Source: Amycolatopsis azurea DSM 43854 (GTDB lineage: Bacteria > Actinomycetota > Actinomycetes > Mycobacteriales > Pseudonocardiaceae). Taken from it: a DNA stretch of 64,000 bases. The notes under the pieces were generated by a model that worked only from the letters and a program-made list of their open reading frames with translations, was not told where the DNA came from and searched no databases. Below, one piece after another: positions 56,611 through 64,000 of this stretch. A program made the position numbers and the translations under genes. The stretch is from positions 56,926 to 120,925 of the forward strand of contig NZ_MUXN01000014.1 in the NCBI RefSeq assembly GCF_001995215.1, given 5' to 3'. The number at the start of each line of letters is the position of its first letter. The stretch's first letter is position 1.

Positions 56611-57818
56611 CAGCCGGCACCTCCCGACAGCAGGCCGAAGATCCCGGCGGGTCCGGTCTGTTGCGGCTTTCCGCCGCCCTGCGGCGCGCTCGCCTGGCCG
56701 CCGGCCTGGGTTCCGCCGACGCTGTCGGGGATCGGCAGCGGCGGGTTCACGCCCGGCCCCTCGGTGCCGCCGGTGAGGCCCTGCACCGGGATGACGTCCT
56801 GGAGCGGGTTCTGCCTGCTGCGGCCGAGGTTCTTCAGGATCTCGTTCAGGTTCAGGTCGACCTTCGCGAACAGGTTGAAGTAGTCGCCCTTGACGCCGTC
56901 GTACGCGGCGTCGCTGAACGGGAAGGTCAACAGGATCTCCAGCGCCTTCGGCAGATCCGAGCCGGCCTCGCCGAGCTTCTGCAACGTCGGCTGCAGCGCC
57001 TTCAGGTCGGCGACGAGGTCTTCCTTGCTCTTGTTCACCGTGTCGACGGCGACCCCGGAAAGGCTGTTGAGCGCGTTCAGCATGGTCACCAGCTGGCCGC
57101 GCTGCTGCTCCAGCACACCGAGCCCGGGGCCGAGGTTGTCGACCGCGCCGACCAGTTTGTCCTTCTGGCCGTTCAGCGTGGACGAGAGCCGGTTCAGCCC
57201 GTCGAGCGCCCGCGTGATGTTCGCGGACTGCCGGTCCAGGTTCGTGATCAGCTCGTTGGTGTTGTTCAGCAGCGCCTTCAGCTCCGGCGAACGGCCGCTG
57301 GTGGCGTTGTTGAGCTCCTTGGTGATGGTGTTGAGCTGCTCGACCCCCCCGCCGTTGAGCAGCAGCGAAAGCGCGCCGAGCAGCTCCTCGACCTCGACGC
57401 TGCGGTTCGTGCGGGCCAGCGGGATCACCGCGTTGTCGGCGAGCTTGCCCTGTCCGTCGGCGGGCGCGGCCAGCTCGACGTACTTCTCGCCGAGGAGGCT
57501 CGACTGCTTGACGTTGGCCAGCGCGTTCGCCGGCAGCTTCACGTCGCCGTTCACCCGGAGGGTGACTTCGGCGTTCCAGCCGTCCTGGGTCAGCCCGATC
57601 GCTTCGACACGGCCGATGGAGACCTCGTTGACCTTCACCCCGGCCTGCGGGGTCAGGTCGAGCACGTCCCGGAACTGCACCTTGACCGTGTACGGGTGGT
57701 CGCCGAGTTCGGCGCCACCGGGCAGCGGGACGTCGTAGATCCCGCTGAACCCGCAGCCGCTCAACGTCAGCGCGGCGACCGTCCCGACGGCCGCGAAAGC
57801 AAGTTTCGTACGCATCAT
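56610..57818 (-). CDS. mceE: MceE lipoprotein, Mce lipid-transport protein
   Basis: 402 residues. Lipobox LTLSGC with the lipidated Cys at 22, so it is the lipoprotein (LprK-type) subunit. MCE domain about 40-120 (YTVKVQFRDVLDLTPQAGVK, VNEVSIGRVEAIGL), helical needle region, and a Gly/Gln-rich tail. Start ATG overlaps the mceD stop (ATGA). Confidence 0.95.
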   Translation of the reverse strand: MMRTKLAFAAVGTVAALTLSGCGFSGIYDVPLPGGAELGDHPYTVKVQFRDVLDLTPQAGVKVNEVSIGRVEAIGLTQDGWNAEVTLRVNGDVKLPANALANVKQSSLLGEKYVELAAPADGQGKLADNAVIPLARTNRSVEVEELLGALSLLLNGGGVEQLNTITKELNNATSGRSPELKALLNNTNELITNLDRQSANITRALDGLNRLSSTLNGQKDKLVGAVDNLGPGLGVLEQQRGQLVTMLNALNSLSGVAVDTVNKSKEDLVADLKALQPTLQKLGEAGSDLPKALEILLTFPFSDAAYDGVKGDYFNLFAKVDLNLNEILKNLGRSRQNPLQDVIPVQGLTGGTEGPGVNPPLPIPDSVGGTQAGGQASAPQGGGKPQQTGPAGIFGLLSGGAG

Positions 57819-58993
57819 TTAGCCGCCGATCCGTAGAGCTGACCGGCGATGGGCAGCGGCAGCGGCGGCAACTGGCCCGCCTGCGACGACTGGATCACCT
57901 GCGCGATCGACGGCAGCGGCACCAGCCCGTCGACCAGTCCGGCGATCCCCTTGCACGCGTCGCCCAGCGCGTCGAGCGCGTCCGGGGTCTGCTTGAGCAG
58001 GTTGCACACCATCACCAGCGGCGGCTGGGTGAGCTCGTTGAGGTTGGCCCGTGCGTCGAGCGTGCCCGACGAGGCGTTGTAGGTGTTGACCAGGTTCCCG
58101 AGGCCGACCGGGGCGACGTCGAGGATCTCGGCGAGCGCGCCGCGCTGGTCCACGAGCACCTTGGTCACACTGGCCAGCTTGTCCACATTGGACTTGAGCC
58201 GGTCGCGGTTCTTCTCGATGAACGCCTGCACCGCGGTGAGCGTGTCGGACAGCTGCTTCACCGTCGCGGCGAGGTTGTCCTTCTCCCCCGCGAGGAATCC
58301 GCTGACGTCGGCGAGCTGCCGCTCGAAGTCGCGGACCTGCTTGTCGCTGTTCACCAGCGTCTGGGAGAACGAACCCAGGTTCTCGACGGTCTTGAACAGG
58401 TCGTCCTTGTTGCCGGACAACGTGCCGGCGGCCTGGCCGAGCTTGGTGATCGTGTCGTGCAGCGCCTGCCCGTTGCCGTCGAAGTTCTTCGCGGCGGTGT
58501 CGAGCAGGTTCGACAGCGAACCGTTCTTGTTGGCGCCGTTGGGCCCGAGCGACCTGCTGACCCGGGAGAGACTGGCGGCGAGTTCGTCGACCTCCAGCGG
58601 GACTTCGGTGCGGTCGAGGCCGATGACGGCGCCGTCCGCGATCCGCGCGCCGCCCTTGTAGGCCGGGGCCAGCTGCACGTAGCGGTCGCTGACCAGCGAC
58701 GGCGACACGATGATCGCCTTCGCGTCGGCCGGCACCGCCACCGAACGGTCGTATTCGAGTTCGACGCGGACCTGGTTGCCCATCGGCTGGATCTTGGTGA
58801 CCGTGCCCATGTCGACGCCGAGCATGCGGACGCTGTTGCCTTCGTAGAGGCCGACGGCACCGGCGAAGTACGCGGTCACGTGGTTGCGGCCGGCGTCCTT
58901 GAGCGTCCACCACAGCGCGCCGGCGACGACCAGCGCGAGCACGATCGCGAGGGTGAAACCGCGCGCCAGGCTGGAACCGAGACGGGTACTCAT
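57815..58993 (-). CDS. mceD: MceD, Mce lipid-transport protein
   Basis: 392 residues from ATG 58993, overlapping the mceC stop (ATGA); a GTG at 59005 is possible but less likely. N-terminal helix about 14-32, MCE domain (AYFAGAVGLYEGNSVRMLGV), then a long alpha-helical region. Ends PIAGQLYGSAAK. Confidence 0.94.
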   Translation of the reverse strand: MSTRLGSSLARGFTLAIVLALVVAGALWWTLKDAGRNHVTAYFAGAVGLYEGNSVRMLGVDMGTVTKIQPMGNQVRVELEYDRSVAVPADAKAIIVSPSLVSDRYVQLAPAYKGGARIADGAVIGLDRTEVPLEVDELAASLSRVSRSLGPNGANKNGSLSNLLDTAAKNFDGNGQALHDTITKLGQAAGTLSGNKDDLFKTVENLGSFSQTLVNSDKQVRDFERQLADVSGFLAGEKDNLAATVKQLSDTLTAVQAFIEKNRDRLKSNVDKLASVTKVLVDQRGALAEILDVAPVGLGNLVNTYNASSGTLDARANLNELTQPPLVMVCNLLKQTPDALDALGDACKGIAGLVDGLVPLPSIAQVIQSSQAGQLPPLPLPIAGQLYGSAAK

Positions 58994-59976
58994 TTCTCGT
59001 AGCACCCCTTGTCGTTGATCGGCCCGAACGACGGCAGGACCAGTCCGCAGATGTAGTTGTCGAACCAGCGCCCGTTGCCGATGGTGTTCGTGAACACCCG
59101 GATGAACGGCGCGAACCGCGCGATGCCCTGACCGAGGGCGTCCTGGTTGCGCTGGAGCATCGAGGTCAGCTGGTCGAGCTGGGTGAGCACCGGGTCGAGC
59201 TGCGCGTCGTTGTCGTCGACCAGGCCCTTGAGCTGAGTGGCGAGGTTGCGCGAACCGTCCAACAGCGCGGTGATCGCATCCTTGCGACGGGACACCTCGC
59301 CGAGCAGCTTGTTGCCGTCGGCCAGGAGCTTCTGGAACTCGGCGTCACGGTCGACGAGCGTCTGCGACACCTGCCGCGTGTTCGCGAGCAGGTTCGCCAG
59401 CTGCGTATCCCGCGAGGCGATGGTGTCCGAGAGGCGGGAAAGGCCGTTCAGGGCGCCCTTCACGTCGGACGGGGTGTCGGCGAAGGTCTCCGTGATGACG
59501 TCGAAGCTCTTGGCCAGCTGCGACGTGTCGATGTCGTCGACGGTCTGCGAAAGCCCGCGGAAGGCGTCGAGGACGTCGAACGGCGACGCCGTGCGCTCGC
59601 GCGGGATGGTCGCGCTCGGGTCGAGCGTGCGCTGCCCCTGCGGGTCGAGCGCCAGATACTTCTGGCCGAGCACGGTCTTGATCTTGATCGCCGCGCTGGT
59701 CTTGTCGCCCAGCCAGGCGTCCTTGACCTTGAACGAGATCCGGACCTTGTCGCCGTCGAGCTTGATGTCGGAGACCTTGCCGACCTTCACCCCGGCGACG
59801 CGGACGTCGTTGTCCTGCTGGAGCCCGGAGGCCTCGCTGAAGTCCGCGGTGTAGGTCGTGCCGCCGCCGATCACCGGCAGGTCCTCGGAGTTGAGCGCGG
59901 CGAGGAAACCGAGCAGCAGCACCGAGATGCCGACCAGCGCGATCGGGACCGGGTTGCGCTTCTGGAACGACTTCAT
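58990..59976 (-). CDS. mceC: MceC, Mce lipid-transport protein
   Basis: 328 residues from ATG 59976 (MKSFQKRNPVPIALVGISVL), overlapping the mceB stop. One helix, MCE domain (TYTADFSEASGLQQDNDVRV, AGVKVGKVSDIKLDGD), helical region, and GRWFDNYICGLVLP near the end with two Cys. Confidence 0.94.
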   Translation of the reverse strand: MKSFQKRNPVPIALVGISVLLLGFLAALNSEDLPVIGGGTTYTADFSEASGLQQDNDVRVAGVKVGKVSDIKLDGDKVRISFKVKDAWLGDKTSAAIKIKTVLGQKYLALDPQGQRTLDPSATIPRERTASPFDVLDAFRGLSQTVDDIDTSQLAKSFDVITETFADTPSDVKGALNGLSRLSDTIASRDTQLANLLANTRQVSQTLVDRDAEFQKLLADGNKLLGEVSRRKDAITALLDGSRNLATQLKGLVDDNDAQLDPVLTQLDQLTSMLQRNQDALGQGIARFAPFIRVFTNTIGNGRWFDNYICGLVLPSFGPINDKGCYEK

Positions 59977-61004
59977 GCCGTGCACCTCGCCCGGTTCACC
60001 GGCAGCAGCGGCAGGTCGATCGGTGCGTTGATCAGCGGAGGCAGGGCGACGGCCCCCTTCAGCTCACAGGCGAAGAAGTTGAACCAGGAGCCGTAGTCGG
60101 CCGTGCGGGTCAGCGCCGTCACCTTCTGCGGCAGGAACTGGATGAAGTGCTCGACGATCGGCTGGCTGTCGTTGAGGTTCTTCGTCAGCGTGCCGAGCGC
60201 GGCGATGTCCTGCTTGAGCGGCTCGCGGGCCTCGCCGAGCAGACCGGACGTGGTCTGGGCGAGGGTGCCGAGCGAGTCGATGGCGTCGCCGATCGGCTCG
60301 CGGTCCGCGGCCAGCCCGGAGACCAGCTGCTGCAGCTTGACGATCAGGTCGTTCAGCTGCGGCGTGTGCGCGTTGACCGTGTCGAGCACCGAGTTCAGGT
60401 TGTCGATGACCTCGCCGATCACCTGGTCCTTGTCGGAGATCGTGGTCGCCAGCGAGGCGGTGTGCTTCAGCAGGCTTTCGACCGTGCCGCCTTCGCCCTG
60501 CAGGACCTGGATGACCTCGTAGGACAACTTGTTGATGTCGTCCGGGTTGAGCGCGGTGAACAGCGGCTTGAACCCGTTGAACAGCTGCGTCAGGTCGAGC
60601 GCGGGCGTGGTCCGCTCCAGCGGGATGTTTCCGCCGGGCGCCAGGTTCTTCCCGGAGGAATCGGTGCCCTGCCCGAGCGAGAGATACCGCTGGCCGACCA
60701 GGTTCCGGAACTTGATCTGCGCGGTCACCCCGGCGGGCAGCTTGCGGCCGGCGTCCACTTCGAACTCGATCTCGGCCTGGCGCCGGTCGACGATGCGGAC
60801 CTCCTTGACCTGCCCGACCCGGACCCCCGCGATGCGGACGTCGTCGTTGGGCAGCACCAGGGTCGCGTCGCTGAACCGCGCCTTGTAGGCGTTGGTGCTG
60901 GTGGTGTTGATGTTGGCGATGCTGATCCCGAGGATCGTCGTGAACAGCACGGTGACCACGATGAACGCGCAGAGTTTGATCAGCGGTGCGAGCAATCCCC
61001 TCAC
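59973..61004 (-). CDS. mceB: MceB, Mce lipid-transport protein
   Basis: 343 residues from a GTG at 61004 overlapping the mceA stop (GTGA). (M)RGLLAPLIKLCAFIVVTVLF is the membrane helix. MCE domain with NDDVRIAGVRVGQVKEVRIV. The ORF is open far upstream, but that part is a shadow of mceA. Confidence 0.94.
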   Translation of the reverse strand: MRGLLAPLIKLCAFIVVTVLFTTILGISIANINTTSTNAYKARFSDATLVLPNDDVRIAGVRVGQVKEVRIVDRRQAEIEFEVDAGRKLPAGVTAQIKFRNLVGQRYLSLGQGTDSSGKNLAPGGNIPLERTTPALDLTQLFNGFKPLFTALNPDDINKLSYEVIQVLQGEGGTVESLLKHTASLATTISDKDQVIGEVIDNLNSVLDTVNAHTPQLNDLIVKLQQLVSGLAADREPIGDAIDSLGTLAQTTSGLLGEAREPLKQDIAALGTLTKNLNDSQPIVEHFIQFLPQKVTALTRTADYGSWFNFFACELKGAVALPPLINAPIDLPLLPVNRARCTA

Positions 61005-62338
61005 TGGACGTGCACCTCCGCTCCGCGGTAGAGCGGGCCGACCAGCAGCGAACCCCAGCCGGGCACGTCCGAGGCGGACATGCCGACCTGCGGGGCGACC
61101 AGCTGCGCGAGGAAGTCCGATTCGGACGCGCTGTAGGACGGGCTGCCGGCGGGCGCTCCCCCGCCGTTGTAACCGCCGATGTTCGCGAAGCCGTTCGAGG
61201 GCGAAAGGCCGTCGTTGGCCGAGCGCGCCGGTGCCTTGACCGTGCTGCCGTCCTTGATCGGGCCGTCCGGCGGGTACTGCGGGAACGGGTCCGGGAACTG
61301 CTTCAGGTCGTAACAGCGCGGACCGCGTTTGTCCTCGAACCTCGGCTCGTCCTTGCCCGGCAGGTACGGCCCGCGGTTGACGGTGATCTCGATGGTCGCG
61401 TGCAGACCGGGCCGGTTCGTGCCCTTGCCGAGCGCCTTGTCGATCTTCGGCAGGTTGGCGGCCATCTGCCCGACCACGCACGGGTACTCCGGCGCGTACT
61501 TCGCCAGCAGCTCCGCCGTCGGGCGGGCGGTGTCGGCGAGCCGGATCAGGTTGTCGGCGTTGTTCTGCAGGAAGGTCTGGAGATCGACCGAAGCCTGGGT
61601 GACGCTGCCGTAGAGGTTCTGCAGGTTCATCTTCTGATCGGCCACGGTGCGCGTGGTCGTGCTCAGGTTGTCCAAGGTCTGCACCAGATCCGGGGCGACG
61701 GCGTTGAAGTTGTCCGAGAACTCCGCGAGCTCCTTGAGGTTCTGCTGGAGCTGGGGCTCGTGCGGGTTCAGGTCCCCGACGTAGGTGCCGAGCTGCGCGA
61801 GGGTGTCGCCGAGCTGTCCGCCGCGGCCGTTGAGCGCGGTGGAGATCGCCGAAAGCGTGCTCGACAGCTTCTGCGGCTGGACGGCCTGGAGCACCGGCAT
61901 CAGATGAGCGAAGGCCTGCTCCAGCTCGACGGCCCCGGACGTGCGGTCCTGGGTGATCACGTCGCCCTCGGCGATCGTCTTCACCGAAGGGGCGTCCGGG
62001 ATTTCGAGGGAAACGAAGCGCTCGCCGAACAACGTCTTCGGCAGGAATCGCGCGGAAACGTTCTGAGGGATCAGTTTCGCCGACTCCGGATTCAGCGCGA
62101 GCGTGAGTTCGGCGCCGTCCGGGGTCGCGGCGATGTCCTTCACCGAACCGACGATGAGGCCGCGGACCTTAACGTCGGACTGCTTCAGCAACTGGTTACC
62201 GATGCTGCCGGATTGGAGCTTCACGCTCACGACGGGCGTGAAGGCCTTCTGGTACAGCGCGATGCTCAGCGCCACCCCGCCGACGAGCACGGCGACCAAG
62301 AGCAGGCCCAATAGCCTGCGCCGGACTGTCGCGATCAT
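61001..62338 (-). CDS. mceA: MceA, Mce lipid-transport protein
   Basis: 445 residues from ATG 62338, overlapping the yrbEB stop (ATGA). MIATVRRRLLGLLLVAVLVG starts a membrane helix. MCE domain follows (VVSVKLQSGSIGNQLLKQSD, VKVRGLIVGSVKDIA). Helical needle and polar C-terminal domain with CYDLKQFPDPFPQYPPDGP. First of six ring subunits. Confidence 0.94.
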   Translation of the reverse strand: MIATVRRRLLGLLLVAVLVGGVALSIALYQKAFTPVVSVKLQSGSIGNQLLKQSDVKVRGLIVGSVKDIAATPDGAELTLALNPESAKLIPQNVSARFLPKTLFGERFVSLEIPDAPSVKTIAEGDVITQDRTSGAVELEQAFAHLMPVLQAVQPQKLSSTLSAISTALNGRGGQLGDTLAQLGTYVGDLNPHEPQLQQNLKELAEFSDNFNAVAPDLVQTLDNLSTTTRTVADQKMNLQNLYGSVTQASVDLQTFLQNNADNLIRLADTARPTAELLAKYAPEYPCVVGQMAANLPKIDKALGKGTNRPGLHATIEITVNRGPYLPGKDEPRFEDKRGPRCYDLKQFPDPFPQYPPDGPIKDGSTVKAPARSANDGLSPSNGFANIGGYNGGGAPAGSPSYSASESDFLAQLVAPQVGMSASDVPGWGSLLVGPLYRGAEVHVQ

Positions 62339-63171
62339 CCTGCGATCCTCACCGTGACGTCGGTTCCCCAGATCGCGAAACCGATGAAGAAGTTCATGAT
62401 GGACACCGTGACGATGCTCAGCCGCACCGCCTTGCCGACGGCCACGCCGACACCGGCGGGACCACCGGAGGCCCGGTATCCGAAATAGCAATGGGACAGG
62501 ATGATCAAGACGCTGAACAACAGCACCTTGATGAACGAATACAACACATCCTGTGGTGGTAGGAACAGGTCGAAGTAATGGTCGTAGGTACCCGCCGACT
62601 GGTTGTAGATGTAGATAACGACCAACCGGGACGCGAGATACGAACTCAGCAGGCCGATGACGTACAGCGGGATGACCGCGACGAAACCGGCGATGATCCG
62701 CGTCGTCACCAGGTAGGGCAGGCTCGGCACGCCCATGACCTCGAGCGCGTCGATCTCCTCGGAGATCCGCATCGCGCCCAGCTGGGCGGTGAACCCGGCG
62801 CCGACGGTCGCCGAAAGCGCGAGGCCGGCGACCAGCGGGGCGATCTCGCGGGTGTTGAAGAACGCGGTCAGGAAGCCGGTGAAGGCCGAGGTGCCGATCG
62901 AGTTCAGCGCCGAGTAGCCCTGGAGGCCGACGAGCACACCGGTGAACAGCGTCAGGCCGACCATCACGCCGACCGTGCCGCCGATGACGGCGAGTGAACC
63001 GGAACCGAAGCTCACTTCGGCGAGCAGCCGCAGGACCTCTTTGGTGTAGCGGCGCAACGTCCGCGGCGTCCACAGCAACGCGCGGCCGTAGAACGACATC
63101 TGGTCACCGAGGTTGTCCAGAGTCTGCAATGGACGGTTGGCGACCCGCTTGGCGCCCTGGAGGAAGGTCAT
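62335..63171 (-). CDS. YrbEB, Mce permease
   Basis: 278 residues, five or more helices. The MlaE/YrbE permease family: SALAVIGGTVGVMVG-like region and FTAQLGAMRISEEIDALEVM, the conserved EExDAL-type motif that contacts the ATPase. Works with YrbEA. 3 bases after the yrbEA stop. Confidence 0.95.
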   Translation of the reverse strand: MTFLQGAKRVANRPLQTLDNLGDQMSFYGRALLWTPRTLRRYTKEVLRLLAEVSFGSGSLAVIGGTVGVMVGLTLFTGVLVGLQGYSALNSIGTSAFTGFLTAFFNTREIAPLVAGLALSATVGAGFTAQLGAMRISEEIDALEVMGVPSLPYLVTTRIIAGFVAVIPLYVIGLLSSYLASRLVVIYIYNQSAGTYDHYFDLFLPPQDVLYSFIKVLLFSVLIILSHCYFGYRASGGPAGVGVAVGKAVRLSIVTVSIMNFFIGFAIWGTDVTVRIAG

Positions 63172-63174
63172 GCG

Positions 63175-63969
63175 TCAGTCCAGCTTTCCGGGCACGATCT
63201 GCAGGTAGATCAGCGTGATCACGAAGTTCACCACGAACAGCATGAGGAACGTGATGACGACCGACTGGTTCACCGCGTCGCCGACGCCCTTCGGGCCGCC
63301 GGACGGGTTCAGTCCCCGGTAGGAGGCGACGACCGCGGCGATGAAGCCGAAGATCAGCGCCTTCAGCTCGCCGACCCAGAGGTCCGGCAGCTGGGCCAGC
63401 GCGGAGAAGCTCGCCAGGTACGCGCCCGGCGTCCCGCCCTGGAGGACGACGTTGAAGAAGTAGCCGCCGAGCACGCCGATGACGCTGACCATGCCGTTCA
63501 GCAGGAGCGCCACCAACATCATCGCGAGCACACGCGGCACGATCAGCCGCTGCACCGCGGAGACGCCGAGCACCTCCATGGCGTCGATCTCTTCACGGAT
63601 GGTCCGCGCGCCGATGTCGGCGCAGACGGCGCTACCGCCGGCGCCCGCGACCAGCAGCGCCGTGACCAGCGGACTGGCCTGCTGCACGGTGGCGAGCACC
63701 GACCCGGCGCCCGTGTAGGACTGGGCGCCGAGCTGGCGGGCGAGCGAACCGAACTGCAGCGAGATGACCGCGCCGAACGGGATCGCGACGAGCGCCGTCG
63801 GCAGGATCGTGACGCTCGCGATGAACCAGGCCTGCTGGATGAACTCCCGCAGCTGGAACGGGCGCTGGAAGATGCCACGAACGATGTCGAGGCCGAGAGC
63901 GAACAGGTTCCCGGTCTCGCGCAACATGCCGATTCCGGGGATCTTCGCCGATGAAGCGGGAGAGCTCAC
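63175..63969 (-). CDS. YrbEA, Mce permease
   Basis: 264 residues from a GTG. Same MlaE/YrbE fold: PFGAVISLQFGSLARQLGAQ and ADIGARTIREEIDAMEVLGV, with five helices. Forms the permease pair with YrbEB. The stop of a further upstream gene appears to overlap its start (GTGA). Confidence 0.95.
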   Translation of the reverse strand: MSSPASSAKIPGIGMLRETGNLFALGLDIVRGIFQRPFQLREFIQQAWFIASVTILPTALVAIPFGAVISLQFGSLARQLGAQSYTGAGSVLATVQQASPLVTALLVAGAGGSAVCADIGARTIREEIDAMEVLGVSAVQRLIVPRVLAMMLVALLLNGMVSVIGVLGGYFFNVVLQGGTPGAYLASFSALAQLPDLWVGELKALIFGFIAAVVASYRGLNPSGGPKGVGDAVNQSVVITFLMLFVVNFVITLIYLQIVPGKLD

Positions 63970-64000
63970 GCGCCACCTGACCCCGGATCATGCGGCCGCA
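63966..64000 (-). CDS. Possible 3' end of a gene upstream of yrbEA
   Basis: The frame ending at TGA 63966-63968 overlaps the yrbEA GTG (GTGA). Only ~10 codons (…RPHDPGSGGA) are inside the window, so it cannot be identified. An MlaF/Mkl-type ATPase is a reasonable guess from operon order in other actinobacteria. Confidence 0.3.
   Translation of the reverse strand, partial: RPHDPGSGGA

Noticed and set aside
59973..61481. Long mceB and mceA frames (502 and 690 residues)
   Set aside because: The extra N-terminal parts are other-frame readings of the upstream genes; GTGA and ATGA overlaps give normal-length Mce proteins.

Overview
The window is high-GC actinobacterial chromosome, most likely Amycolatopsis or a close relative in Pseudonocardiaceae. 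This rests on the str-S10-spc-alpha ribosomal order, a short-LID adenylate kinase, actinobacterial RpoB/RpoC sequences, type VII secretion (ESX) genes, a complete Mce operon, frequent GTG/TTG starts and four-base stop/start overlaps. The genus call is inference; no database was searched.

Layout. 1-5.7 kb: an ESX locus (two small WXG/EspC-like substrates and eccB on the minus strand; eccE with a collagen-like Gly/Pro tract and a partner gene on the plus strand). 5.9-6.9 kb: a DUF559-type protein. 6.9-31.5 kb, all minus strand: truA, rplQ, rpoA, rpsD, rpsK, rpsM, rpmJ, infA, map, adk, secY; then two accessory membrane genes between secY and rplO; then rplO up to rpsJ, tuf, fusA, rpsG and rpsL. 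31.9-35.8 kb: a small ORF and a plus-strand YbaB / EspC-like / putative effector / membrane-protein cluster. 35.8-41.3 kb: a GNAT enzyme, then a minus-strand run of five exported or membrane genes (SBP56-like protein, polytopic membrane protein, two tiny secreted proteins, an MmpS-like protein). 42.0-45.1 kb: a serine hydrolase and an LAxTG cell-wall protein. 45.3-52.8 kb: rpoC and rpoB. 53.7-64 kb: a Mce lipid-import operon (yrbEA, yrbEB, mceA-F, two Mce-associated genes) with its upstream end cut by the window.

The most unusual feature is a family of about 29 copies of a short near-palindrome, core TTTAG-NNNN-CTAAA inside GATCGCG...CGCAAGTC-like flanks. Copies sit almost only in intergenic space and at 3' ends of genes, in clusters, and are absent from the interior of the large operons. 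Each copy carries TAG and TAA on both strands in two of three frames. The third frame is open and reads F-S-P-L-N/I-A. One copy supplies the stop codons of two convergent genes at once, one ends a membrane-protein gene, one is read through inside an ESX-associated gene, one extends the DUF559 protein, and one lies inside truA with the base change that removes the in-frame stop.

The housekeeping block makes ribosomes, RNA polymerase, elongation factors and the Sec channel. ESX, Mce, the LAxTG protein and the five-gene run all act at the cell envelope. Several small ORFs were found by reading the gaps: one between rpsM and rpsK, a 10-residue leader before map, and a 48-residue ORF upstream of the str operon. 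No tRNA, rRNA, insertion sequence or CRISPR array was seen.
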